Of a DNA stretch of 64,000 nucleotides, positions 18,657 through 27,448 are shown one piece after another. Within the stretch, counting starts at the first letter, position 1, and each line of letters opens with the position of its first letter. The notes beneath the pieces are model-generated. The model saw only the letters and a list, made by a program, of their open reading frames with translations, had not been told where the DNA came from and ran no database searches. Source of the DNA: Alphaproteobacteria bacterium. Its GTDB lineage: Bacteria; Pseudomonadota; Alphaproteobacteria; TMED109. The DNA is taken from assembly GCA_021296265.1 (NCBI GenBank), contig JAGWAT010000005.1, forward strand, positions 22,912 to 86,911, read 5' to 3'. The position numbers were made by a program, and so were the translations under genes.

Positions 18657-20108
18657 TCACGTCCCGGCGGGACCTGGCGAAGGCACTGCCGAGTTGCACT
18701 GGGCGGCCAGCCGCGTGATGTGATTCCAGACCTCGATCACGTGCCGCTCCTGCGTTCCCGGCGCCCCGATCGCTAGTCGCAGGGCAAACCGGCCCTGGAC
18801 CTCGCACGGACTCAGGTACGCCAGTCCGCCTTCGTTCACGCGGGCCAGCAGTTCGCGGTTCACCTGATCGAGCGCATCGGCGTTCGGCGCGTCGTCCGGC
18901 CAGTACCGGAACGTGACGAGGGACAGCGAACGCGGTGCGGCCAGGACGAAGCCGGGCGTATTCCGAATCCGTGCCTCCAAGTCCTGGGCCAGGCCGACAT
19001 GCCGTCGAACATGCGCCTGCAGTCCCGCCACCCCGTAGTGCCTGATCACGAACCAGAGCTTCAGCGCGCGAAATCGCCGGCCCAACGGAACGCTCCGGTT
19101 CCGATAGTCGACGACCCGATCGCCGGCCGCCGTCCGGAGGTACGCCGGCGACACGGTAAGCGCCCGTTCGACTTCTTCCATGTCCCGGACGAAATGGGCG
19201 GAACAGTCGAAGTTCGTGAGCAGCCACTTGTGCGGATTGAACACAAAGCTGTCCACCTCGCTGATCCCGGCCAGCATGTCCCGGAACTCCTCGCAGACGA
19301 GGGCACTGCCGGCCCACGCCGCATCCACATGCAAGTACAGGCCTTCCCGACGGGCAATCTCTGCAATGTCAGCCAGCGGGTCGATTCCGCCAACTGCCGT
19401 CGTCCCCAACGTCGCTACCACGCACGCCGGGAGCAGACCCGCGTCCCGGTCGCGCCGAACCGCATCGGCGAGAACCTCGGGCCGGAGTGCGAACTTTGAA
19501 TCGGTAGGGATTTTTCGCAGGTTCTCCAGGCCCAGTCCCGCCACCATCATCCCCTTGTCGATCGAGGAATGCGTTTCGGCCGACGCGTAGACGGTGAGCG
19601 CCCGGTTCGCTGCGAGGCCGCGCGCGCCTGCCGCGCCGGCCGTGGCCCGCTCGCACGCAGCGAGCAGGGCCACCAGGGTGGCGCTTGACGCCGAGTCCTG
19701 GATCACGCCTTCGAAGCCCTCGGGGAGGCCCACCATCTGTCGGAGCCACGCGAGGACCCGGGTCTCGAGTTCGGTTCCCGCAGGCGAGGTCTCCCAAGCC
19801 ATGCAGTTGACTCCGAGAATCGCTGTCAGCATCTCCGCCAGCACGGAAGGCGGGCTGGCATTCGCCGGGAAATAGGCGAAGAACCGGGGATGCTGCCAAT
19901 GCGTGACGCCGGGGAGGATGTCGCGCTCGAAAGCGGCAAAGATGTCCGCGATGGCCTCCCCATCCACCGGCGGCTCCGCGGCCAGCAGTCGCGAAATGTC
20001 TCCCGGCTGAACTTGGGCGCGGACCGGACGCTGTTCGATGTTTGCGAGGTAGTCCGCCATCCAGTCGACAAGTGCGTGCGCATGCGCGCGGAAGGTCTTC
20101 GAATCCAC
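18657..20108 (-). CDS. PLP-dependent aromatic-L-amino-acid decarboxylase family protein
   Basis: Group II pyridoxal-phosphate decarboxylase of 483 residues. HPRFFAYFPANASPPSVLAE, the stacking His in SAETHSSIDKG, HVDAAWAGSALVCEEFRD and the PLP-lysine motif FVFNPHKWLLTNFDCS match the DOPA/tryptophan decarboxylase family. Substrate specificity (aromatic amino acid, or glutamate/diaminobutyrate as in some relatives) cannot be fixed from motifs alone, though the overall pattern is most like aromatic decarboxylases. It is convergent with the PotF-like gene and divergent from the cox-type cluster, so no operon partner supports a pathway. Confidence 0.9.
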   Translation of the reverse strand: MDSKTFRAHAHALVDWMADYLANIEQRPVRAQVQPGDISRLLAAEPPVDGEAIADIFAAFERDILPGVTHWQHPRFFAYFPANASPPSVLAEMLTAILGVNCMAWETSPAGTELETRVLAWLRQMVGLPEGFEGVIQDSASSATLVALLAACERATAGAAGARGLAANRALTVYASAETHSSIDKGMMVAGLGLENLRKIPTDSKFALRPEVLADAVRRDRDAGLLPACVVATLGTTAVGGIDPLADIAEIARREGLYLHVDAAWAGSALVCEEFRDMLAGISEVDSFVFNPHKWLLTNFDCSAHFVRDMEEVERALTVSPAYLRTAAGDRVVDYRNRSVPLGRRFRALKLWFVIRHYGVAGLQAHVRRHVGLAQDLEARIRNTPGFVLAAPRSLSLVTFRYWPDDAPNADALDQVNRELLARVNEGGLAYLSPCEVQGRFALRLAIGAPGTQERHVIEVWNHITRLAAQCNSAVPSPGPAGT

Positions 20109-20362
20109 GATCAGTTCTCCTCACGGACCCGTCCAGCGGCCAAGAGATGTCGCCCCCCTAACCACCGGGGAACTATCCCGATCCTGCCACGACCCGGGCA
20201 CGATTGCGTTCGGGGCAATGGCTCCCACCGGACCGGAAATCGCCGGATGACGGGTGCCGGGACCCCGTCACCCGGCGATTGACCCATCGGCCGTTTCACT
20301 TCATGTTGAGGGTTCGGGCTCCGCACCAACGGCGCCCACCCAGCCCGGTCCGGAGGAAACCC

Positions 20363-20848
20363 GTGGCAACCGACCCGTCCGCTTCCATTGCCTTGCGCGT
20401 AAACGGCAAGGATGTTGAAGGCCGTGCGGAAGCACGAACGCTGCTCGTGGACTTCTTGCGGGACACGCTCCGCCTCACGGGCACGCACATCGGCTGCGAT
20501 ACCAGCCAGTGCGGGGCATGCGTAGTGCACCTCGACGGTGTTGCCGTGAAGTCCTGCACCGTACTGGCGGTCCAAGCGGCCGGCCGGGAGGTCCGCACCA
20601 TCGAGGGGCTGGCCGACGCCGACGGGTCGCTCCACCCCATGCAAGAGGCATTTCGTCAACACCATGGGCTGCAATGCGGGTTCTGCACGCCCGGCATGGT
20701 GATGACGGCCATCGAACTCGCGCAGTCGGCGGAGCCGTTGACCCCGGAACATGTACGCGAAGGCCTTGAAGGCAACATCTGCCGGTGTACCGGCTATCAC
20801 AACATCGTGCAGGCGGTGCTGGCCGGCGCCGCCGCCATGCGCCAGTAG
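20363..20848 (+). CDS. Molybdo-hydroxylase [2Fe-2S] small subunit (CoxS-like)
   Basis: Iron-sulfur subunit of the xanthine dehydrogenase/CO dehydrogenase family, passing electrons from the molybdenum site to FAD. The 161 residues have both cluster motifs: [18 protein letters not shown] for the plant-type cluster and [14 protein letters not shown] with [13 protein letters not shown] for the second. I chose GTG 20363 because GGAGG lies 7 bases before it; the frame is open for 53 codons upstream but those residues look random. It is the first gene of a plus-strand run to 26414. Confidence 0.93.
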   Translation: MATDPSASIALRVNGKDVEGRAEARTLLVDFLRDTLRLTGTHIGCDTSQCGACVVHLDGVAVKSCTVLAVQAAGREVRTIEGLADADGSLHPMQEAFRQHHGLQCGFCTPGMVMTAIELAQSAEPLTPEHVREGLEGNICRCTGYHNIVQAVLAGAAAMRQ

Positions 20849-20859
20849 GGGGCCGCCCC

Positions 20860-21651
20860 GTGTATCGATTCACGTACCACCAACCCGCCGACCTGGACGA
20901 AGCGGTCCAGATCGCCTCGTCGTCGGAGGACGGCAGCTATCTCGCCGGCGGCATGACCCTGCTCCCGACGATGAAGTTTCGCCTCGCCAGCCCCAGCGAC
21001 CTGATCGACCTCGGCGCCATTGAGGCGCTTCGCGGCATTGCCGTTGAAGGCGGACGCCTTCGGATCGGCGCTGCCTCCACGCATGCCGAGGTGGCGGCAT
21101 CGGCGCTGGTGACGGAGCGCCTGCCAGCGCTGACCGGGCTCGCCGGCCGCATTGGTGACCCGGCGGTCCGGAATCGCGGAACGATCGGTGGGTCCATCGC
21201 GAATGCAGACCCTGCCGCCGACTATCCGGCAGCATTGCTGGCGCTTGATGCGGAGGTGGTCACCAACCGCCGCACGATCGCCGCGGCAAATTTCTTCACG
21301 GGCTTTTTCTCGACCGCGCTTGATCCCGGCGAGCTGGTCACTGCCGTTCGGTTCGCGGTACCGGCCCAGGCCGCATACCAAAAGGCCCCCAACCCGGCAT
21401 CGCGGTTTGCACTGGTCGGCGTGTTCGTCGCTCGCCACGCCGACGGGGCGCGGGTTGCCGTCACCGGCGCCGGGCAGTTCGCGACCCGCTATCCGGCGTT
21501 CGAGACCGCTCTTGATACCTCCTTTACGCCGGCGGCGGTGGCCGGTGTGACGGTCGATGAGGCTGGCCTCATGACCGACCTGCACGCGAGTGCCGCGTAC
21601 CGCGCTCACCTCATCAGCGTCATGGCGAAGCGGGCCGTCGCTGCCTGCTAG
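20860..21651 (+). CDS. Molybdo-hydroxylase FAD-binding medium subunit (CoxM-like)
   Basis: FAD subunit of the same enzyme family. The 263 residues include YLAGGMTLLPTMKFRLAS and TIGGSIANADPAADYPAALL, the two FAD-contact motifs, and a C-terminal CODH flavoprotein domain. The start is GTG 20860 (VYRFTYHQPADLDEA), 11 bases after the small-subunit stop. In this family a large molybdenum subunit of about 780 residues normally adjoins; here the next gene is a MoxR ATPase. Confidence 0.92.
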   Translation: MYRFTYHQPADLDEAVQIASSSEDGSYLAGGMTLLPTMKFRLASPSDLIDLGAIEALRGIAVEGGRLRIGAASTHAEVAASALVTERLPALTGLAGRIGDPAVRNRGTIGGSIANADPAADYPAALLALDAEVVTNRRTIAAANFFTGFFSTALDPGELVTAVRFAVPAQAAYQKAPNPASRFALVGVFVARHADGARVAVTGAGQFATRYPAFETALDTSFTPAAVAGVTVDEAGLMTDLHASAAYRAHLISVMAKRAVAAC

Positions 21652-21663
21652 GGCGGGGGCACC

Positions 21664-22560
21664 GTGACCATGCCGCGTGCCGCGCCGGACTCGGTCGACG
21701 CGACGCTCGAGTTGCTGGAAGCCGGCGCGTACGTGGCCGACCGACCCTTGGCCACCGTCGTTTTCCTGACCTTGCAGATGGAACGGCCCCTGCTGCTCGA
21801 GGGGGAGACCGGGGTCGGCAAGACGGAAATCGCCAACGTGCTGGCGAAGAGTCTCGGTCGGAAACTCGTGCGTCTCTCCTGTCACGACGGGCTGGATCTC
21901 GCGAGCGCCGTCTACGAATGGAACTACCCGGCGCAGATGCTGGCCCTCCAGTCGGTGCGGGAGCACGACGATCCGCCCGACCTGTACACCGAACCATTTT
22001 TGATCCGCCGCCCCCTCCTGGAAGCCCTGGCTAGCCACGAAGGCGCCCCGCCGGTGCTGCTCATCGACGAGGTCGATCGGGCCGACGCCCCGTTTGAGGC
22101 GCTCCTGCTGGAGTTGCTCTCGGAGTTCCGGGTCACGATCCCGGAATTCGGTACGATCGCCGCAGCCAGCCCGCCACCCGTGGTCCTCACCTCCAACCGC
22201 ACGCGGGAGATTCACGACGCTCTCAAGCGGCGCTGCCTCTACCATTGGGTGGGCTACCCGGACGCCGCCCGCGAGTTCGAGATTCTGCGGGTTCGTCAGC
22301 CCGACGCACCGGCGGCCCTGGCACAGGAGGTGGTCGCCTTTGTCCGGGAGCTGCGCTCGGCAGACCTGTTCAAACCTCCGGGCACGGCCGAAACACTGGA
22401 CTGGGCGCACGCGTTGATCGCGCTGGACTGCGCCCGACTGGAAGACGACACCATCGACCGAACGCTGGGCGTGCTCCTCAAGTACCAGGACGACATCGAC
22501 CAGATCCGGGGGTCCGAGGCAGCGCGCCTCCTGTCCGAGGCGCATCGGAAAGCAGCCTGA
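21664..22560 (+). CDS. MoxR family AAA+ ATPase (CoxD-like)
   Basis: AAA+ ATPase of 298 residues with Walker A (LLEGETGVGKTEIANVL), Walker B (PPVLLIDEVDRADAPFEALL) and the sensor region VVLTSNRTREIHDALKRR. CoxD-type MoxR proteins help mature the CuSMo active site of CO dehydrogenase and related oxidases together with a VWA partner, which here is the next gene. GTG 21664 and ATG 21670 are both possible starts. Confidence 0.92.
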   Translation: MTMPRAAPDSVDATLELLEAGAYVADRPLATVVFLTLQMERPLLLEGETGVGKTEIANVLAKSLGRKLVRLSCHDGLDLASAVYEWNYPAQMLALQSVREHDDPPDLYTEPFLIRRPLLEALASHEGAPPVLLIDEVDRADAPFEALLLELLSEFRVTIPEFGTIAAASPPPVVLTSNRTREIHDALKRRCLYHWVGYPDAAREFEILRVRQPDAPAALAQEVVAFVRELRSADLFKPPGTAETLDWAHALIALDCARLEDDTIDRTLGVLLKYQDDIDQIRGSEAARLLSEAHRKAA

Positions 22561-22562
22561 GC

Positions 22563-23741
22563 ATGGCCGGCCCCGACCCCGCAAGCGGGCGTCGAGGCGG
22601 ACACATTGCAGCGAATCTGCTCGCATTCATCCGCGTTCTTCGACGCGCCGGCATGACGCTCGGACCGGCTGACGGCATCGCTGCGGCGACCGCCCTTCGG
22701 GCCGTCGGCCTCCGCCGGCGCGACGACGTGTACTGGGGGCTGCGCACCACCCTCGTGCGGCGTTCGGCGGACGTCGATGTCTTCGACGACGCGTTTCGAG
22801 CGCTGTGGCAGGGAATCACCCTGGAGCCGGTCGGTCAGTCGAAGCCCTTCGGCAAGCGACGTCGCCCCGCCCCAGCGCAGCGGCGGATCGCGGAAGCCCT
22901 CGGCACCCTGCCCCCGGTCCGCAGCGGTGAGGAGAAGACTCCCACGGGCAGTGCTCTGGGCGCATCCCGCCTGGAGCAACTCGGTTCCATCGACATCGCG
23001 GACATGAGCGTCGACGAAATGCAGGCTGCGCAGAGCGCGGTCCAGAAGCTGGTCCGGCCACTGGGGGCGATCCCCACGCGGCGCTACCGCGCCGCCCCGT
23101 CAGGCAGGGACGGAATCGACTTCCGCGGCACCCTCCGGCTGGCGGCACGGACCGGCGGCATCCCGCTGCGCCTGCAGCTTCGCCAGCGGCGAACCCGGCC
23201 GATCACCGTGGTCGTGCTGTGTGACATCTCGGGCTCGATGGCAGCCTATACCCGAATGCTGCTGCATTTCATGCACGCTCTGGGCCAGACCCGCCGCCGG
23301 GTGTTCTGCTTCGTCTTCGGCACGCGCCTCACGGACGTCACCCGGGCCCTTCGGGTGGGAGACCCCGACCGGGCCGTGCAGCGGGCGGTGAAGCAGGTCC
23401 ATGACTGGTCCGGCGGCACCCGGATCGGCGCAGCATTGCGGTCGTTCAACCGGCACTGGTCCCGCCGTATTCTCACGGACGGCGGCGTGGTCGTACTGGT
23501 AACCGACGGCCTGGAACGCGATCCCGGCGTGGACGTGGGGGCTGAAACCGCCCGCCTGCGACGCTCGTGCCGCCGGCTCGTCTGGCTCAATCCCCTCTTG
23601 CGCTACGCCGGCTTCCAGCCACGCGCCGGCGGCATGGCCGCGATCGCGCCGCACGTTGACGAGACCCGGACAGTCCATACTCTCGACAGTCTGCGCGCCC
23701 TGGCGGACTCCCTGGCTGACGCGCCAACCCGCCAGGCATGA
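22563..23741 (+). CDS. VWA domain protein (CoxE-like)
   Basis: Product of 392 residues. The N-terminal half is an Arg-rich CoxE-type region (HIAANLLAFIRVLRRAGMTL); the C-terminal half is a von Willebrand A domain with the metal-binding MIDAS motif CDISGSMAAYTRM and later LVTDGLERDP. It functions with the MoxR ATPase in enzyme maturation in known cox clusters. ATG 22563 is 2 bases after the MoxR stop; the frame extends upstream inside that gene but is shadow there. Confidence 0.92.
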   Translation: MAGPDPASGRRGGHIAANLLAFIRVLRRAGMTLGPADGIAAATALRAVGLRRRDDVYWGLRTTLVRRSADVDVFDDAFRALWQGITLEPVGQSKPFGKRRRPAPAQRRIAEALGTLPPVRSGEEKTPTGSALGASRLEQLGSIDIADMSVDEMQAAQSAVQKLVRPLGAIPTRRYRAAPSGRDGIDFRGTLRLAARTGGIPLRLQLRQRRTRPITVVVLCDISGSMAAYTRMLLHFMHALGQTRRRVFCFVFGTRLTDVTRALRVGDPDRAVQRAVKQVHDWSGGTRIGAALRSFNRHWSRRILTDGGVVVLVTDGLERDPGVDVGAETARLRRSCRRLVWLNPLLRYAGFQPRAGGMAAIAPHVDETRTVHTLDSLRALADSLADAPTRQA

Positions 23742-24133
23742 GAGCAACGAGAACTGCCATGACGGATTCCGCCCCGCACATCCAGGCACCTGCCGATACT
23801 CAAGTAGCTCCGGCAGACGAGGTACTCGCCCAGGCGCGCCGTTGGCGCGAAACCGGCCAGGCCGTCGCGTTGGCCACGGTGGTTGCCACATGGGGATCCA
23901 GCCCTCGCCAGCCGGGCAGCCAGCTCGCTGTCAACGCCGACCTCGACATCGTCGGTTCGGTATCCGGCGGATGCATTGAAGGCGCCGTGATCGGCGAGGC
24001 CCAGGCGGCCATGACCGATGGCAAGGCCCGCCTGCTGGAGTTCGGCGTGACGAACGAACGGGCCTGGGAAGTCGGACTCGCGTGTGGCGGCCGGATTCAG
24101 GTGCTCGTCGAACGGGTCGGCGAATCCCCGTGA
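23738..24133 (+). CDS. XdhC/CoxI N-terminal domain protein
   Basis: Short protein (131 residues) matching only the N-terminal XdhC_CoxI domain: ALATVVATWGSSPRQPGSQL, then VGSVSGGCIEGAVIGEAQ and GLACGGRIQVLVE. XdhC proteins bind and insert molybdenum cofactor into xanthine-dehydrogenase-family enzymes. The start at 23738 overlaps the coxE-like stop (ATGA); ATG 23759 is an alternative. The C-terminal Rossmann half is a separate gene directly downstream, a split arrangement known in cox clusters. Confidence 0.88.
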   Translation: MRATRTAMTDSAPHIQAPADTQVAPADEVLAQARRWRETGQAVALATVVATWGSSPRQPGSQLAVNADLDIVGSVSGGCIEGAVIGEAQAAMTDGKARLLEFGVTNERAWEVGLACGGRIQVLVERVGESP

Positions 24134-24828
24134 AGGACGCCACGCTCGCGCAAGTTCTCGAGGCCCGCGCCGGCCGCACGCCGCTCGCCGTGGTCACGCG
24201 GGTGAGCGACGGCACCCAGGGAGTGGTGACGCCTGACACCGCGGATGCTCTCCTCCCACCCGAAGCCGTGGCGGATGCGACGCGACGCCTTGCGGCCGAC
24301 GAGAGCGGAACGGTGGTTGCCGGCGGGGAAACATGGTTCGTACATGCCCACACCCCGCCGTATCGAATGGTCGTGGTTGGCGCCGTGCACATTGCCCAGC
24401 CGTTGGTCAAAATGGGCGTGCTGGCCGGTTTTGACACGATCGTGATCGACCCACGAAGCGCATTCGCTACCGCCGAGCGGTTTCCCGGCGTCCGGGTCGT
24501 CGACCTGTGGCCCGACGAGGCGATGTCCGCACTCGGTCCGGACTCCCGCACGGCCGTGATCACGCTCACCCACGACCCGAAGCTGGATGATGCCGCCCTC
24601 AGTGTCGCCTTGCGGAGTCCCGCTTTCTTTATTGGTTCTCTCGGCAGCACGCGAACCCACGCGGCCCGGTGCAAGCGCCTCCGCCGAGAGGGTTTCTCCG
24701 ATTCCGAGATTGCCCGCATCCACGGGCCGGTCGGGCTGGCGATCGGCGCGCGCGCGCCAGCCGAGATTGCCGCCGCCATCCTCGCGCAGGTGGTCAGCGT
24801 GCGCCGGGGCGGCTCGGTCACGGGTTGA
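24130..24828 (+). CDS. XdhC Rossmann (C-terminal) domain protein
   Basis: Protein of 232 residues carrying the XdhC C-terminal Rossmann fold: MVVVGAVHIAQPLVKMGVLA, FDTIVIDPRSAFAT, VITLTHDPKLDD and FIGSLGSTRTHAARCKRL, then IHGPVGLAIGARAPAEIA. This supplies the nucleotide-binding half missing from the preceding gene, so the two probably act as one molybdenum-cofactor insertion factor. GTG 24130 overlaps the previous stop (GTGA), which supports the start. Confidence 0.9.
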   Translation: MKDATLAQVLEARAGRTPLAVVTRVSDGTQGVVTPDTADALLPPEAVADATRRLAADESGTVVAGGETWFVHAHTPPYRMVVVGAVHIAQPLVKMGVLAGFDTIVIDPRSAFATAERFPGVRVVDLWPDEAMSALGPDSRTAVITLTHDPKLDDAALSVALRSPAFFIGSLGSTRTHAARCKRLRREGFSDSEIARIHGPVGLAIGARAPAEIAAAILAQVVSVRRGGSVTG

Positions 24829-24830
24829 CG

Positions 24831-26414
24831 GTGGATTTCGGCCAGCAGCCAGCCGCGCACTGCGAAGGCGCCATCCTCGCCCATTCACTGCGGGTGGCCG
24901 GCACGCGGTTTCGCAAGGGCCGCGTACTGAGCGCCGCCGACATCGACTCCTTGCACCAAGCAGGCATCAAGCAGGTGATCGTGGCCCGTCCCGGGCCGGA
25001 CGACGTGGACGAGGACACGGCGGCCTCTGCACTCGCGAGGACCTCGGCCGGCCCCGGGACTCAAACGCGAAAACCGTTCGGCGGGCGAGTCAATGTCGTT
25101 GCCACGGCGGACGGCCTCGTGCAGGTCGACGCCAACGCCATGGAGCGCTGCAACCGGGTGTCGGAAGCCATCACGATCGCGACTGTGCCTGACGGCGCGC
25201 GCGTCCGCGGCGGCGATCTCATCGCGACGATCAAGATCATCCCGTTCGCCGTACCGCGGTCCGACCTCACAGCGGCCAGCGCAGCCGCCCGGAACCTGCT
25301 GTCGATAGCACCATTCCGTCCCCTCCGCGTCGGGCACGTGCTGACGCTTCTCTCCGACACCACTCCCAAGCTCCTCGAACTCTCGCGCGCTGGTGTCGGC
25401 AACCGCATCACCGAACTGGGCGGCACGGTTGTCGAGGAACAAACCGTCCCGCACGAAGAGGCACAGCTGGCCGAAGCCCTGGCGGAGTCGCTGCGCGGTG
25501 AGCCCGACCTCGTCCTGGTGAGCGGGGCGTCAGCGATCGTCGATCGTCGGGACGTGATTCCAGCGGCCATCGAGCTCGCGGGCGGACAGGTCGATCACTT
25601 CGGCATGCCGGTCGACCCCGGCAACCTGCTTCTGCTGGGCACGTTGCGGTCGACCCGCGTCGTCGGTCTGCCCGGCTGCGCAAGGGCGCCTGCCCGCAAC
25701 GGCCTCGACATGGTGCTGGAACGATTTGCGGCTGACCTCGACGTGGACTCGGCCACGGTCATCGCCATGGGGTCGGGTGGACTGCTGAAGAAATCGGCCT
25801 CCCGCCGACGTTCCAGCCGAGCTCCGAGGATCGCCGCAGTCGTGTTGGCGGCTGGCCGGTCGCAGCGCATGCGCGGCGGCAACAAACTCCTGGAATCCCT
25901 CGACGGCCAACCGCTGGTTGCGCGGGCGGCACGGGCCGCCATCGCTTCGGAGGCCGACCCGGTGATCGTCGTGACGGGCCATCAACAAGAGAAGGTAGCA
26001 GCGGCACTGGAAGGGCTGAACGTCACCCTCGCCCACAACAGCGACTTTCGAGATGGGCTGTCAGCCAGCGTCCACGCCGGACTGGCGGCGGTTCCCCCCG
26101 GACACGACGGGGCCGTCCTGATGCTGGCCGACATGCCGGACGTGGATGCCGAACTCGTCGACCGCCTGATGGCCGCGTTTGATCCGGTCGAGGGGCGCGC
26201 CATCGTCGTCGCCACCCATAGCGGAACCCGCGGTAATCCGGTCCTGTTTGCTCGCCGGTATTTTCCGGACATTCTGCGGGTGACCGGTGACACCGGCGCC
26301 CGCCATGTAGTGGACACCAACGACGAGGCGGTCTGCGAGATCGACTGCGGCACGGACGCGCCTCTGGTTGACCTCGACACGCCGGAGGCTCTGGCCGAAC
26401 GACGTCGGCAGTAG
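24831..26414 (+). CDS. Fused molybdopterin-binding / MocA-type cytidylyltransferase protein
   Basis: Two-domain protein of 527 residues. The first about 330 residues are a molybdopterin-binding fold (LRVAGTRFRKGRVLSAADID, IKIIPFAVPRSDL, LVSGASAIVDRRDV, HFGMPVDPGNLLLLG). The last about 190 are a MobA/MocA nucleotidyltransferase with AAVVLAAGRSQRMRGGNKLL, VMLADMPDVDAELV and GTRGNPVLFARRYF. MocA attaches CMP to Mo-molybdopterin to make the cytosine dinucleotide cofactor used by CO-dehydrogenase-like and aldehyde oxidases, which fits the cluster. The start is GTG 24831 or TTG 24825; it lies 2 bases after the XdhC gene. Confidence 0.88.
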   Translation: MDFGQQPAAHCEGAILAHSLRVAGTRFRKGRVLSAADIDSLHQAGIKQVIVARPGPDDVDEDTAASALARTSAGPGTQTRKPFGGRVNVVATADGLVQVDANAMERCNRVSEAITIATVPDGARVRGGDLIATIKIIPFAVPRSDLTAASAAARNLLSIAPFRPLRVGHVLTLLSDTTPKLLELSRAGVGNRITELGGTVVEEQTVPHEEAQLAEALAESLRGEPDLVLVSGASAIVDRRDVIPAAIELAGGQVDHFGMPVDPGNLLLLGTLRSTRVVGLPGCARAPARNGLDMVLERFAADLDVDSATVIAMGSGGLLKKSASRRRSSRAPRIAAVVLAAGRSQRMRGGNKLLESLDGQPLVARAARAAIASEADPVIVVTGHQQEKVAAALEGLNVTLAHNSDFRDGLSASVHAGLAAVPPGHDGAVLMLADMPDVDAELVDRLMAAFDPVEGRAIVVATHSGTRGNPVLFARRYFPDILRVTGDTGARHVVDTNDEAVCEIDCGTDAPLVDLDTPEALAERRRQ

Positions 26415-26439
26415 GTTCAGGTCCGGCCGGCGGTCCCGA

Positions 26440-27033
26440 TCAACTGAGCGATACCAGCGCCACCAATGCCGCCAACAGCCCCAGGCCCACAACTAGGAGG
26501 GTTTGCCAATTCCGGTCCGGGACACGGGCTCGAGGTTCATCGGGCTCGGCGGTCGAAGCGGGTGCAGTCGGCGCCGCCTCAGGTGCCGCCTCCGCCCCAA
26601 CCATGTCCGCAAATGAATTGAAGAACGCCGTGGAGTACTGATCCATCGCGCCACCGATCAGCCTGGAGCCCAATTGCGCCAGACGACCGCCGACACCGAC
26701 ATCCACCGTGTAGCTCAGTACGGTGCCCCCGTCGTCGCCTTCGGCCAGCGTTACGCGCGCGGTACCCTTTGCAAACCCCGCCGCTCCGCCCTTTCCTTCG
26801 CCGACGATGACGTAGCCCTCGGGGGGCTGGATATCCGACAACTTGACGGTTCCGGAGAACGCTGCGGACACCGGGCCCACGCGCGCACGTATGCGGGCCT
26901 CGAACGCGTCAGGACCTGCCCGGGCCAGGTGCTCGCACCCGGGAATGCACTGCCTGAGGACGTCCGGATCGTTCAGGGCATCCCAGACCCGGGGCCGTGG
27001 CGCCGGGATCTGGAACTGCCCGCTGAAATCGAT
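26440..27033 (-). CDS. CoxG-type SRPBCC membrane-anchored protein, no canonical start codon
   Basis: CoxG family (START/SRPBCC fold), proposed to anchor CO dehydrogenase to the membrane. Translation gives FSGQFQIPAPRPRVWDALND and VLRQCIPGCEHL, the standard CoxG N-terminus, then VGPVSAAFSGTVKLSDIQPP, a Pro/Ala/Glu linker and a C-terminal membrane helix (TLLVVGLGLLAALVALVSLS). An in-frame TAG lies just upstream and no ATG, GTG or TTG occurs before the conserved region; GGAG sits 9 bases before an ATC at 27033, used here as the tentative start. The first regular start (GTG 26880) would delete about 51 conserved residues. It follows the cytochrome c gene by 28 bases. Confidence 0.75.
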   Translation of the reverse strand: MDFSGQFQIPAPRPRVWDALNDPDVLRQCIPGCEHLARAGPDAFEARIRARVGPVSAAFSGTVKLSDIQPPEGYVIVGEGKGGAAGFAKGTARVTLAEGDDGGTVLSYTVDVGVGGRLAQLGSRLIGGAMDQYSTAFFNSFADMVGAEAAPEAAPTAPASTAEPDEPRARVPDRNWQTLLVVGLGLLAALVALVSLS

Positions 27034-27061
27034 GGTCTGAGGCTCCTAACAATCCGGCCAA

Positions 27062-27448
27062 CTAGCCGCCGAACTGCTTGAGATATGCCATGACATCCGC
27101 GCGATCATCAGGTTTCTTCAGGCCAGGGAAAATCATCTTGGAGCGGGCAACAACCTGCTTCGGATTGGTAATCCATATGTCCATCAACTCGTCGGTCCAG
27201 GTCTTGCCTTCCTCGCCGAGCGCTTTCAGGCCCTTGGAGTATTTGTAGTCCGGCCGATTGGTCCCCAGTACCGTGTTGAACACGCCCCAGAGGTTCGGAC
27301 CAACCCGGTCCTTGCCCCCCTCTTCGACGGTGTGACACGCCTTGCACTTCTGGAAGACCTTCTCTCCTTTCGCGGCATCGCCTGCCGAGGCCACGCCAGA
27401 AATGGCCAAGGCACCAAGAATGGCCGCGATCGTGAGAACTCGAAGCAT
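27062..27448 (-). CDS. Class I c-type cytochrome (cytochrome c2-like)
   Basis: Periplasmic electron carrier of 128 residues. A signal peptide ([19 protein letters not shown]) precedes [20 protein letters not shown], which holds the CxxCH haem site; [10 protein letters not shown] follows, and the axial Met lies in [20 protein letters not shown]. Start ATG 27448 has GGAGGG nearby; the open frame upstream is not part of it. It is the first gene of a two-gene minus-strand unit with the CoxG-like gene, so it may act with the cox-type oxidase, though such cytochromes also serve general respiration. Confidence 0.93.
   Translation of the reverse strand: MLRVLTIAAILGALAISGVASAGDAAKGEKVFQKCKACHTVEEGGKDRVGPNLWGVFNTVLGTNRPDYKYSKGLKALGEEGKTWTDELMDIWITNPKQVVARSKMIFPGLKKPDDRADVMAYLKQFGG

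Noticed and set aside
17376..20108. Functional operon of polyamine binding protein and amino acid decarboxylase
   Set aside because: The two genes are convergent, not co-transcribed, and the decarboxylase looks aromatic-type and not an ornithine or arginine decarboxylase.
20363..26414. Calling the cluster a true carbon monoxide dehydrogenase
   Set aside because: The large subunit with the diagnostic active-site loop is absent, so CO oxidation cannot be claimed; many related oxidases share these accessory genes.
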